A model generated the notes under the pieces. It ran no database searches and was not told the DNA's origin. It saw only the letters and a program-made list of their open reading frames with translations. The position numbers and the translations under genes were made by a program. From contig LR746264.1 of assembly GCA_902729315.2 (NCBI GenBank), positions 3,016,878-3,080,877 of the forward strand: a stretch of 64,000 bases of DNA, written 5' to 3'. Origin of the DNA: Spirodela intermedia (Eukaryota > Streptophyta > Magnoliopsida > Alismatales > Araceae). Below, in pieces: positions 21,386 through 37,800 of the stretch (its first letter is position 1; every line of letters begins with the position of its first letter).

Positions 21386-21991
21386 ATGGCAGCTTTTGCA
21401 ACGGCGAGGGCCCCCCTCTCCTTCCACCTCCAGTCTCTCTCCCCTCCCCAGACGAAGACCACCGGCAAGAACCCCTTCCTCCCCACCAGACAAACCTCCT
21501 CCACCCTCCGCCTCCTTCCCCTCTTCCGCCGCCCCTCTCTCGGGGTCTCCAAGGAAGACAAGCCCCTCTCCGAGCAGGACCCTCCCACCGCCCTGTCTCA
21601 GCCCGAGGGCCCCGGAGAGGAGACGGAAGAAGAGCTCGGAGAGGGAAGAATCGACCGGCGGCGGGAGGAGGAGAAGTTCGTCGTGCTGAACACGGGGATC
21701 TACGAGTGCAGGTCCTGCGGGTACTTGTACGACCAGGCGGCAGGGGACCCCTCGTATCCGATCCCCCCGGGGCTGGGCTTTGAGAAGCTGCCGGAGGACT
21801 GGCGGTGCCCGACCTGCGGGGCGGCCAAGTCCTTCTTCGACAGCAAGAGCGTGGAGATCGCCGGGTTTGCGCAGAACCAGCAGTTTGGCCTCGGAGGGAA
21901 CTCTCTCACCTCGGGCCAGAAGGGCTCTCTCATCTACGGCACCCTCGCCTTCTTCTTCATCCTCTTCCTCCTGGGTTACTTCCTGCAATGA
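21386..21991 (+). CDS. RBD1: Chloroplast rubredoxin-family protein, membrane-anchored (RBD1-like)
   Basis: Intronless, 201 residues. The N-terminus is rich in Ser/Thr/Pro/Arg, as in plastid transit peptides. An acidic linker follows, then a rubredoxin domain with two iron-ligand pairs: YECRSCGYLYD and WRCPTCGAAKSFF. A C-terminal hydrophobic helix (SLIYGTLAFFFILFLLGYFL) anchors it in the thylakoid. In Arabidopsis and algae the membrane-bound rubredoxin is needed for photosystem II assembly; that role is inferred from homology. The start ATGGCAGC at 21386 gives the expected transit peptide. An upstream ATG at about 21258 opens a different frame that overlaps the start. The next gene, an aspartic protease, converges from the other strand 860 bp away. 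Confidence 0.93.
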   Translation: MAAFATARAPLSFHLQSLSPPQTKTTGKNPFLPTRQTSSTLRLLPLFRRPSLGVSKEDKPLSEQDPPTALSQPEGPGEETEEELGEGRIDRRREEEKFVVLNTGIYECRSCGYLYDQAAGDPSYPIPPGLGFEKLPEDWRCPTCGAAKSFFDSKSVEIAGFAQNQQFGLGGNSLTSGQKGSLIYGTLAFFFILFLLGYFLQ

Positions 21992-22438
21992 CCGCCTGTG
22001 TCATGAAACCCATTTTACCCAACTCCGAACAAATCCCCTATTTTTCTTGCTTCGCGAGCTCCACCGGCGGTATATATGCGACCATTATAGTTTCATGCGG
22101 TAATCCGGCTTGGAATTTGCAGATTTCTCTCGATAAAACATGCTTGAATATAGCTGATCTTGTTGTGCACATACTCTTTGCTTGAGTGCGCTCCCGAAGC
22201 CTCCACAGTCTCGGCTTCCTCCACAGGCCTACCTTTCTTAGGCAACTAGATCATATGCGGGTTATCGACACATCGAAGTGTTGCAGGGCTCTGGGCATTT
22301 GCCTTCTAGGAGCAGCCTTTTCTTCAAGTGGGTTCCCTCTTTCGGAGACTTGTCGTCGATCCCTTTCCATCATTCCCATTGCCCATTTCCTCCTGGCCCT
22401 CATCTCCCCTGGCCTCTGAAGTGATGGAAGAACAGGGC

Positions 22439-22473
<35 letters not shown>

Positions 22474-22854
22474 ATTGAAGAACACCAGATTTATCTGATT
22501 CTGGCACTTTTTGATGTACCCAGGAAAAGCTCAAATATTTGGTATCATCTTGATGAATGCCCCCGAGTGTGTGAACCCTAAAAAGAGCAGATTTTTAGGT
22601 CCCACCACCACAAACTCCCAAACCATTGACCTCCCCGAGAAGCTTCAAACTCCCAAATCAACCCAGAACTCCCAAGCAATCATCGATCCCTGGGCAAGGC
22701 TAGTTCCATGCTAAAACACAATTCAAGCCACTAGGTTTCTTGCATTTATTTACAGTGGTTCCCAAGAACATCCACAGAGGCCTCATCGCCTTATAAGTAC
22801 TAGGGCTCAGCAGCAACAGGGGAAGAAGAGGGATCACAGCTGGGTATCTCCTCT
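21992..22854. other. Convergent 3' intergenic region
   Basis: Holds the 3' UTRs of rubredoxin (+) and of the aspartic protease (-), which converge here. A (GA)n tract lies at about 22441-22471. No further gene is supported. Confidence 0.6.
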
Positions 22855-26765
<3,911 letters not shown>

Positions 26766-26793
26766 CGCTCTCACGTCAGTTTGACTGCCTGGC

Positions 26794-26800
26794 CTTTATA
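26794..26800 (-). promoter_or_regulatory. TATA box of the aspartic protease
   Basis: Reads TATAAAG on the minus strand in a GC-rich promoter, about 30 bases before the inferred 5' UTR exon. Confidence 0.55.
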
Positions 26801-27763
26801 GACGCTGTGGGGGCCCACTGAGCTCCCCCCTCCTCCCTCGCCCAACCAGATGCAGACCCATGAAGAACAAAAGCATATAAACCCGTAAATTACGAATAAT
26901 AATAATAGAAAGGATATTCCCCCCCCGGCTGATGTCGTGGCCTCATCCTAGCCCTCCATCTCCCATCGATTGATCCTCCGGCGCCGCCGTAACCCCCCCG
27001 TTTATTGCTATTAAATAGGCCAATAAAAGCGCAGCGAGAGAAAGAGAGAGAGGAGGTTGGTACGGTGTATGATAGCGGGCCGGGGCGGGGCGGGAATGGA
27101 TGAAAATGGGTTCGGCCTGGACCGGAAAGATAATGGGCCGGACGACCGGAAACGGGCCAGGAGGAAGGGGACAGGCGCTGACAGAGAGGGGGGGGGGTGC
27201 AATTAGAGACAGTGGGCCCCAGAGCGGTGGGGTCCACTGGAAGCTTCTTCTTGCCTTCTCCGTCCGTCTCTTGTACACGTCATCATGGAGGAGTTGGGAC
27301 CTACGGTTTTGCATAAGAGACCCTCCAAATTCAAGATATTGTTATTTTGTGCCGTGATCTCCTTGGGAGGGCTTTTTAAAAAAATTGGACTAACGGATTC
27401 GCTATTAGTATCACGCTCGTAGACGTCGCTTTCTCCCTCCCACCCTGAACAAGGGGAGGGGGGGGGAGAGAAAAGCCATTGCTTCCCCAACCAGGGGTTT
27501 TTTTTAAAAAGTACAGCTCTAACTTTGCAGGTTTTCAACGCGCGACGTGGACACTGCGGCGGCGTTTAAGTCGCTAGATTTATCTCTGCCGATAGGCCAA
27601 AAAGTTATTTTCGCCAGACAATGAAGGATTTATATACTTTTAAAAGAATTATTAGTATTTATTAGAACATGTTCGATTGTGACTTATTGGCTGTCTAAAC
27701 CGATCACTGTCCACCACGGAGTTGTACAAAAGTCCAGACCTACATCCACGTCATACCCTAGAG

Positions 27764-27994
27764 AGAGAGAGAGAGAGAGACCCAATAAGTGAATTTTCAG
27801 ATTATGAACTCTCTCTCTAAAAGTGTAGCCCAAACTATACTCAAAACCCATATTAAATGTAAGAGAGAGAGAGAGAGGGAGAGAGAGAGAAACCCAATAA
27901 GTGAATTTTCAGATTATGAATTCTCTCTCTAAAGGTGGTAGCCCAAACTAGACTCAAAACCCATATTAAATGTAAGAGAGAGAGAGAGAGAGAG
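27764..27994. repeat. Two-copy tandem duplication (about 115 bp) with GA tracts
   Basis: The unit CCCAATAAGTGAATTTTCAG, continuing to CATATTAAATGTAAG plus (GA)n, occurs at about 27781-27892 and again at about 27893-27990 with few changes. It lies in the 1.6-kb gene-free spacer (26801-28403) between the protease promoter and the SecA1 3' end; nothing else is evident in that spacer. Confidence 0.8.
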
Positions 27995-28403
27995 AGAGGT
28001 AATACATGAAGGGTGGGTAGCCACGTGGAAGGAAAATGGACCCCAAACTTCAGAGTCAGACCCTACCCAATCTCAGGCTCGGTGCACACGCGGACCGGGT
28101 TGACTCAGCGCCCATTTTATTCCAGCCTTGACTTCACCAACCGAGCCCAGGAATTCATCTTTCGAGCTAAAGGATGGAAATTTCAACGAGAGAAACAAAA
28201 AATAAACACAAATTTGAAAAAAAAAATTACTCCACTTTCTTCTCGTGTAAGCATCCAAACAATTAAAATAAAAATAATTAAAAATTAAATACATGAACCC
28301 TCTTTGAGCATGATCCACCTCTCATAGACCCTGAACCTGGATGATCTTCTGGTCTGATGGCCATGGTTGGATCTGGATCTTCCGGAAGAAGGGGGGGGGC
28401 ACC

Positions 28404-28488
28404 CTATGAAGAAGCTTGAGCTGCCTCCACGGCGCCGGTTCCGCTGTTGCTCCCCTTCCTCTTCGACCCTTTTCTTCGGGAGTTGTTG

Positions 28489-28523
<35 letters not shown>

Positions 28524-28827
28524 ATTCTGGACCATCACGGGTTTGAACTGGAGGAACCATCGGAGATGTTTTCCATGATTATTCAGATATTAGTATTATT
28601 TTGTGGAAGAAATAAATGAATGTGTAAATATGCTCCCAAAGTTCTCATCTCGATGGCAAGGTTTGTCTGATGTGTTGGGAAATAATGGAAAAGGAAATAT
28701 TCAGCGGAGAAATATTAGTTTCTTTAAAAATAAATTAATAGGAAATAAAGGGATCTTAGAGTCTTGACATTCGACAAAAGACAAGAACATAAAAGACTCG
28801 GTGAAGATATTTTATCAATCTCTCGCA

Positions 28828-28866
<39 letters not shown>

Positions 28867-31800
28867 TGGGAAAAATGGTTCTGAAATTTTCTCTTCATAT
28901 CTTTCGGAAAGAATGAGACTGAAAAGATTCTGTAGATGTTTATTATACATCTATTTTAAGAATAAAAAAATTGGAAATAAATGATCCTTAAAGTCCTTCT
29001 GACATGTTGGGAAAGAAGAGAAGTGAAAGCTTTGCCAGATATTTTTACTAAAAATATGAATAAATTGTGGATAAAGGATCCTCTGAGTGTCATCTTAAGT
29101 AGGAATAAAATAGAACGGAAAAGATTTGACGAGGCTATTTTAATTATTTTCTGAAAAAATGAATTAGAATAAATATTATCAAAGCTCTCCTCATTACAAG
29201 GTTGGAAAGAACAAAGTAAAAAATACCTAGTGGAGATATTTCATTCATTTATTTTCTCAAGAGAAATAAATTGGAAAAAAATGGCTCTCGAAATGCGTCA
29301 CAATAATTGGCAAAGGAGAACAGAGGAAAAAAAAATCAGGATCAAATGGAAACATGGTGGTAGATGCAACAGAAAAGGCCCAGTGGAGATTTATTTTATT
29401 TTATTTTTTTCTAAGCTAAAAAAATTAAAAATAAACATCCGCTGATATTGGGCAAAGAAAAGAGTTCAGGATCAGAAGCAAACCTGGTAGATGGAATATA
29501 TCACATTTCTCCTGATCTGGGCCATCATTTCCAGGAAGAGATTATAACCTTCGAGCTTGTATTCAATAAGGGGATCCCTCTGTGCATATCCCCGCAAGCT
29601 AACAGCTTGTTGCACGAACTTGATTGCTTGCAGATGCTCCTTCCATAGTCGATCAATGTTGCTCAGAACTAGAAATTTCTCGGCCTCCTTCATCAGCCCA
29701 GGCGCCTCCTTCTCTACAATTTCCTGGAAATGAGAGAGAAAATTAAAGATCTTGGACTAATTCATCCATAGAACGCTTGCAAGGTGGAGGAGGAGAGAGA
29801 CAGAGAGAGAGAGGGATATGGTTACTACAGATCTTATAATCTGTGAGTAATAAGTGAAGATTGTCAAATAATTTATCAACTTAAGTAAGATTCTAAGAGA
29901 ATAAATCAGATTTTTATAAAGTTTAGAATTAAACTTCCAAACGGGAAATCATGCAGCAAGATTGGCACCATATTTGGAAAAATAAATTCCAGACCAAAGA
30001 GAAACATGCTGCAATGAAAACCCAAAAATTATTCACAAATAGAAACAAGGGAAAGTTGTCAACTTACAGTCTTTTGCTTGTATGCTTCTCGGCCTCGTAC
30101 ACGGAGGTATTCCTGCAGTTCCTCATAACTAGAACACTTGCTTTGCAGTAGCTCAGGGGTCAAGTCCTCCAAGAGATAGCAATACCTGAGGACCCAACAA
30201 TTAGTAGAAACTTATTCTTCAGCACTTTAGCTTCAGGCTTTCTAAATATAGACGAGAAAGCTTAAAGAGGGCATAAAGGCTGTTTAGCACGTACTGCTGC
30301 AGCTTTGAGATAAGCTTTTCAAGATCCCAACTCTCCCTCGGGGCATCTGGGCCGATGTTCGCCTATCCATGATGCATCACGATATCGAAATTACGTTCAA
30401 TAAATATGGGCACATGCATCTGGAAGTGACTCCTCTGGGCTATTGGGTACCTCTAAGATGTCGTCCATGGTCAATTCTGCGTACTCAAGAATGAGGGTCT
30501 GCAGATTATCAGATTCAAGCGCCTGCCTTCTCTCAGCGTAGATCCTATCCCTTTGGCTGTTCAACACTTCATCGTATTCGAACAACTGCTTTCGGATGTC
30601 AAAGAAATAGTTCTCGACTTTCCTTTGGGCCTCATCTAGCGACTTCGTCAGCATCTGAGACTCGATGGGAAGATCCTCAACTCGAAATGCCTTCATCAGG
30701 CCCTGCACAATGCAACCCCAATGGCACTTGAGCATTGATTCAGGATAGTATAAGGGAGGGACAGAAGATATGATGCGACCATGAACTACCTGAATCCTGT
30801 CGCCACCAAATATTCGGAAGAGATTGTCTTCAAGGCTCAGGAAGAAACGAGAACTACCAGGATCCCCTTGTCGACCACTTCGACCTCGTAGCTGCATCCC
30901 CAAGAATACATACAAGGCAAGACACAAATGGATAAGTAAACACAAAGAAAAGAAACCCATTTTTTCAAGCACTTCAGGGGAATAAAGCGACCAAAAAAAT
31001 AAAATAATACGAGTAGATATATTATCACCGAAATATTTACACTGAAATACAGGCAAAAATCCAATCCTTGGTTGCCGACAGAGAGAGATGCGAATGTCCA
31101 TGTACATACGCCAAAATATAATTCTAATAAGAGACAGAATTCAAGTGAATTATATAGGAGTTATTGGGTTATCCAAATCCGAATCAACTGGCAATGAGAG
31201 GATAGGCCTATGTTTATAATCATAAGTTTTTAGCTGCAGTGAGGAATCTCCCAACAGAATGCTATCATTTTGACAAGCAATAACTGAGAAATCGTACGTC
31301 AACTCGAAGAAAATGAATGGAAAAGGTTTCACATGATCAACTCATGTCTGAGCACGACAAAATCAGCCCCATTTAGCGAGAAAGCTGGCCAATATGCAGT
31401 AAAATTGGTGAATCACATATGGAGAGCTTTCACGAATAGATATGAAGAGTAACCAGACTTTCCATCAATATTTGAAGTTAAATGGCACAAAGACTTAGTT
31501 TGATATGAACATGTTTATAGACAAGATAGCTGGAGCAATGTCGTCAAGTGTTCCCCCCCCCCTTTCTTTCTTTCATGCCGCATGCATTGACACAATGTCA
31601 TCCATAATGAATTTGGTCAAAATATCGCTAATTTGATGACTTTCATTCAGTCTCGTCTGTAGCATATCACCCATCACCTGTGTCAAGCCACTTATGCCCC
31701 TCATCTCATTTCAGGGGGATTTACAATCCCACTTTGACCCAAAAAAAAAAAAAAACAAACAAAAAATCACCTGGAAACAAGCCGATTCCACTCGAGTCGG

Positions 31801-34800
31801 CTCATTTCAGGCTGGGCAGGGTCTCGAATAGAGCACTAGGTCTTTCAGAATATGGATCGAGATAAAAATATCTTTCTTCAGGTGACCTATGAGCCTCTAC
31901 TCATAGACCAACTAACTCCATGCCTATCATCAGTATGTCTACGTGTGATTCCTTCTTTCAAAATCTAAGATCAAATGAGGAGGAATGCCTGATTAAAATA
32001 GAGCAAAATTGTATTTCATGTTCTTTCTCTAGCAATGAGGAAGGCCTTCACTTATTCAAATATTCTAGATACGTTGCCGGAAATCTAGCTGCTGCATACA
32101 CACCAGCTACGAATAATATGTGCGAAGAACACAAGGATGTTGTTTTCTGCCTCCCTTGCAGTTGGGGAACGAATTGAGATGATGATGAAGAAAAGAAGAA
32201 GATAATGTAAAGGGTTCTACAGGCTGCAGCAAGGGGAGGAAGAAGAAGAGGGGGGGAGGGGAACAGGGGAAGCATAACCGAAAGAAGAAGAAAAAAATGT
32301 AACAGAAATGGGTTTTTTTCTGTTCCGTATCCCAGTACGCCCTTCATGCTATCACAGATGCCGGCTGTAGCTGATGAAGATGGGCTGGGAAAAAGAGCGA
32401 AGGAGTAACAAAGGTGCACTTTCTGTTACAGAGCACCCCATTTCAAAATTTCCAGCAGTTTGATCCATTTTATTTTATTGATAAACATAGGAGTGAAACT
32501 CATTTCTCAGTAAATAACGAATCAGACTACTACACAAATATTTGATTCAGTTAATATGACGCCACCAGATATAATCAGGAGATAACACAATCAAGAGAAA
32601 GAGACAAATGCCCATCAGGCATATCATTTACAGTGGAAAGAAGAAAAAAGTATAAGCGTGCACTTAAATAAATGTATCCAGATGATAATGTAAACCTGTT
32701 TTGAATGCTCACAAATTCCTACCTGATTGTCGATCCTTCGAGATTCATGGCGTTCTGTCCCCACCACATGGAGCCCACCTGCTAAAATCACCTGAAGATA
32801 TTTTTTAAATGAGCAGTCATCGTCAGTCTTCTCATCGTGAGATCAAATTTTCAAAACCTGAGTCGGGAGATTGATCGAACCTTTTTTTTTTCCTCTTCTG
32901 TATAAACTTTGTACTCTTCAACAATCTTCATAAAAGCTTCCCTCAATTTTGTTATTACTTGATCTCCAGTAGGGCCCTGAATTTTTCCATTGGAGCAATC
33001 ATTAGCTTCACTCCCGAATCACCTTTATACATAGATCAACATTAACTAAATTTTCTCAAGAGAAAATACGTCAGAAGTTTTTTCATTTCACCGTGAAAAT
33101 AATCTAAACTTGAATATCTAGAAAAAAAAATCCCCAGGATTCCAAGATAATGAACATTTTACATTATGATCCAGGAAAAATAAAGGAATTTATCAGTCAT
33201 CATTAAACGGATTTCACCTTCTCACAGGAATATGAAAGCCGTTCTTCTGCTTCAATCTCTGTAAGTGACCTTTGTCCCCATGTTTGGACAGCCAACTCAA
33301 CTGCTTCCTCAGCCAGTGAAGTTTTCTCTTTAGATAGTTTGCACGGAAACAGCACATCATTCACCTGAGATCAAGATCATTTCTAATAAACTATTTGAAA
33401 TCACAAGATGCTTGACTCTTCAAAAAGTACCATTTTAGTTAAACCATGTTCGATCAGTACCTTCCATGTCTTTCTTGGTGGAAGCTTCTTCACAGATACA
33501 AATGTCCCTTCCACTGGCTTAACAACTCTGTAGAATTAAGTTTCTGGTTAAGAAGACAAACTTAAGTCGTTCATACTATGATTCAGAAGAGGATTATTAT
33601 TGACCACGACTTATAATACGATTACTATTAGGATACAACTTTCAAGGTTAAGTATATTGAAGCTTGCCTGTAGTCATCAATAATGAAGTTTTAATATCCC
33701 ATAAAACAAGGGGATACCCAAGTGGATCATAAAGTAAAAATCCTAAATACAGCTCCACTTTCTTTTTTTCCCTCTTTTCCCACTTCCTACTGTTCATTTT
33801 TACTCTTCACTAGAACCGGGAGGACCACCGCCTGAGCATGAACTGGCAAAGTAGTGTCAGGGTTAATCTTATAATGACAACTACGCCAACTAGGGTTTGT
33901 AAAAGCGAAACAGGCTGAGCATTCAGTCTAGAAGATGTTAGATGCTTATAATTGCAATAAATACCTGGGCATGAGGATTTCGCGCAACTTCAGCCTCGCC
34001 ATAAACTCTGCATTACCTCCTAGGATTATGTCCGTCCCTCGCCCAGCCATATTTGTTGCAATAGTTACAGCCCCAAGACGACCACTCTGGGTCACTATTT
34101 CTGCTTCCCTCTCAACATTCTCTGGTTTTGCATTAAGAACCTTCAAATAGTTTCATAGCGAAGTAAGAATATCAGGAGCTGAATTGTAATCAAAAGACTC
34201 AAAAAAGCAAGAAAGAAGAAATATATTCAAAATGCATTTTCCTATTAGTCGACTAATTCATCTCGAAGTACATCTACACAACTTGTTCCACGTTTCATCG
34301 ATTGGAAGTTGGAAAGATCAAATCAAACTTTCCAAAATTTCATTGAAAAAATTGGTTATCAATCATCTAGACGTAGAGAAGACAATAAATAGTAGGGCCA
34401 ATGGTTTACATCTTTAGTAGTTCGGGATTTTAAAAAAATATATATATAAATATAGTTAAACAACTGTATACAAAAACTCCCTTCAGTTTTTTTGTATGTT
34501 CCGACACACCAGCCTTCTCCCTCAAGTTACAGCTGATTTGGCCAATTTGATTTTATCTCGGTTGGATTTGGCCAACATCAAGGTTTGATGACTCAGATCA
34601 GTACATGCAAACTAACAGGATGTAGTTGAGTTAGCAACTTGAAAATTGGGCGATGCTGAGCTCCCATTGATGATTCTTAGTAGCATAATTACTAGGAGCA
34701 TGTCACTCATGTACTTACTAAAACATGTTGATAAATTAATAATCTCAAAATATGAAAAATGTGAAGGGACCGTCTTAGACTAGTGACTTTTACTAATTCC

Positions 34801-37800
34801 GTTAGAGAAGTAACTTTTGACAAAAATGAATATTCTCAATTCGTTTTCCACATCCATAGTTCTGCATCAAAATGATCCACATTTGATTCGTATAATTATC
34901 ACAGAAATTAAGGAAAATTGGTTCTAGCCTTTTAACAAAATACCCTAGAATGCATAGAAATTTTCATAATTCAAAACAGAATTCGGATTCTTACACAGAC
35001 AGGGATTTCTACTAAAACCTTGCCAAATATCTTCATATGATAGTAGAATTAGATTCAGACAACAAAATAATACACGAGGGAAGTTGACTTCATTAATACA
35101 CTCCCGTGGAAAAATGATATCCACATTACCTCGTGAGGAATTTCAGCTTCTTGCAGTTGTTGTGACAAGGATTCACTCTGCTCAACACTGGTTGTGCCAA
35201 CAAGTACAGGGCGACCAATCTTGTTCATTCTGGATATTTCCACAACCACAGCACGCCATTTTCCAGTTGTTGACCTGAAGACAACATCGGACTCATCCTG
35301 AAAAGCGTCCAAGAAGATTTCAGAGGCAGTCTGATGTTTCCATAAACATCAACTACAAAATAAATATAAAAAAAGATGGTGTGTAGCTAAATTCGTTACT
35401 TGAGTACAATCCATTTCAAGAATCAACCATAAACTAGACAGATGGCAACTGTTAGCTTTCAGCAAAAGGTAACCACTTCATATAAATAAATACATTGGCT
35501 AAGAATTTGAGAAAAACCCACAAATAATTAGTAAGTATTTATTAGTTCACATTTTAGAAACATTATAACCAAACAACAGTGCTAGATAAAATCTAAAACA
35601 AATAATTAGTAAATAGACTAAAAAATATAACACAAAACGTAAAAGTAAGAATGCCAATGGACGGTAATTCTCAAAAGGTGGTTCTAGAAAGCCTAAAAGC
35701 TGTGATCCTACAGGGCCAGAATTAATTTTTTTTGTAGCATCTATCCTCGTGTTAACATATAAGCTGTGACAGACAAGAGACATACACGCATAGGACTTTG
35801 TCCCCAAAGTTATGGGATAAACATAAAATTTCGTAAAACGATCACCAATTAATCCTCACCACTCACAAAAAATGAAAAAAAGTTTCAAATTTCCTAAGGT
35901 CACATTTCAATTGAGCAATGAATCATATACCCTATGACGAAGTCACCCAGCATTACCACATGTCTCTTGGTCCAAGGAGAATAAAAGGAAATAGGACTGA
36001 GATTTAACCTGACATTACCAAATGTTAAATGTTCCACACAACTTTGACCTTCTTAATCCCACAGACGAATTTTTAAATGATTTTATAATTATAAGATAGC
36101 AGAGAAGCATACCTTTCTTATCATGGGCTTATTTGTCGGAACAACAGTAACTTTCAGTTTGTATATGCTCTCAAATTCCGTACTTTCAGTTGCTGCTGTA
36201 CCAGTCATCCCACATAATTTAGGAAACTGCATGGGTAAACATGAGTGAATGAATCCGGAAGATAGAGCTTCATTGCAATTAATTACTCACAAGCATGATA
36301 ATATCCTCACCTGGAGAAAGAAGTTCTGATAACTGATCGAGGCCAGTGTCACAGTCTCATTCTGAACTGGCACTCCCTCCTTCGCTTCAACTGCCTGGTG
36401 GAGGCCATCACTCCATCGCCTACCCTGTAAACATGGCACACCGAGTAACGCCAAAGTGATAAGAAAACAGAAATCGCGTTTATAAATCTTAAAAGTTCGA
36501 AAGACGAGTTTAGGTTCAAAAGAACTGCATTAGAAAGAATGACACAATCAAACGAAATGGCAAAATTTCATCCTGATCGTGGATTTCTAAATACAATGGG
36601 GCATATAACACTTGGAGGAGAACAATGCGTTCTAGGGCACTGCAAAGTCGACCTATAGAACATCGAGGTGAGGCTCTTGATTATTAGCGCTGAAAAAGGC
36701 CACAATGACACCCCAAATCATTATCAGATATGTTCGTCAAAAAAAGCTCGGAAGCTAAAGCTTGAAAGAGTCCTTCATGGCTTCATACAGCCTGGTACAC
36801 AGAATGGAACAACAGAAACGGGGTACACACATCTCAGGGACGAATCTTGAAGTTGTGATATAACGTGAAAGAATCAGGAAGTCCCTGAAACAATTGGCTA
36901 TGAATGAAGTAGGCCAGTAAATTTCAATCACGAGTTCACTTCTCGCAGAAAATGTGGGGATGTTCTACCATAGTGTCTGCATGTTATGGAAATAAATGAG
37001 GTCATATGTCATAAAATGAGAACTTTGTTAGAATTATGGTAAAAGAATTAGTTGCTAATCAACAAATGAAATATGTCATCACTCCTCATGCATCCATATT
37101 CCCTTTACAAGACTCAAAATTACGACTCTCTATCTAGCTCATTGACGGTCATTTAAAAAAAAAATGAATATTTGAATCAACATTCTTGGCACATTTCTAA
37201 TTTTTGATATAACTGATTTCTTTAATTTTGACGCTTGGTTTGTGCACTCCACACAGTTGAATATGTTTTGCCAGAATTTGGTGAGTATACCTAATTCCTT
37301 ATTAAGTTTACTCATCCTCAAGGAAAAATATGAGACGAATTGATAAATAAAAAAATAAAAAAAATCACTTCTATATTGGTTGATTTTACCTTACTAGATC
37401 TGAGTTGAGACGTATATTAGTTCCCATAATGAAAAAGAATAATAGAACTCATTACTAATTAACCAACATGGGGGTAGTGGCATGATTGGAGTTACCTGCA
37501 TGACTCTCCCCGTAAATTCATCCACAATAAGAACTTCTTTGCCACGGACAATATAGTTTACATCTCTGAGAAATAGCTCTTTTGCCTTTATTGCATTTAA
37601 AATATATGATGCCCATTGTTCTCTAGGATCATACAGATCTTTAACTTCCAAAATTTCTTCAGCGTCCTGGTAGCCCTGTTCTGAGAGTAGGACCGTCTTC
37701 TGCTTTTCATCCACCTGTTACTCCAAGTCGACAAATGAGTTGTGAAGATAAATCTCATTTTTGCTAATTTATCAAACTAAATTATTTGAAAATAGATTTA

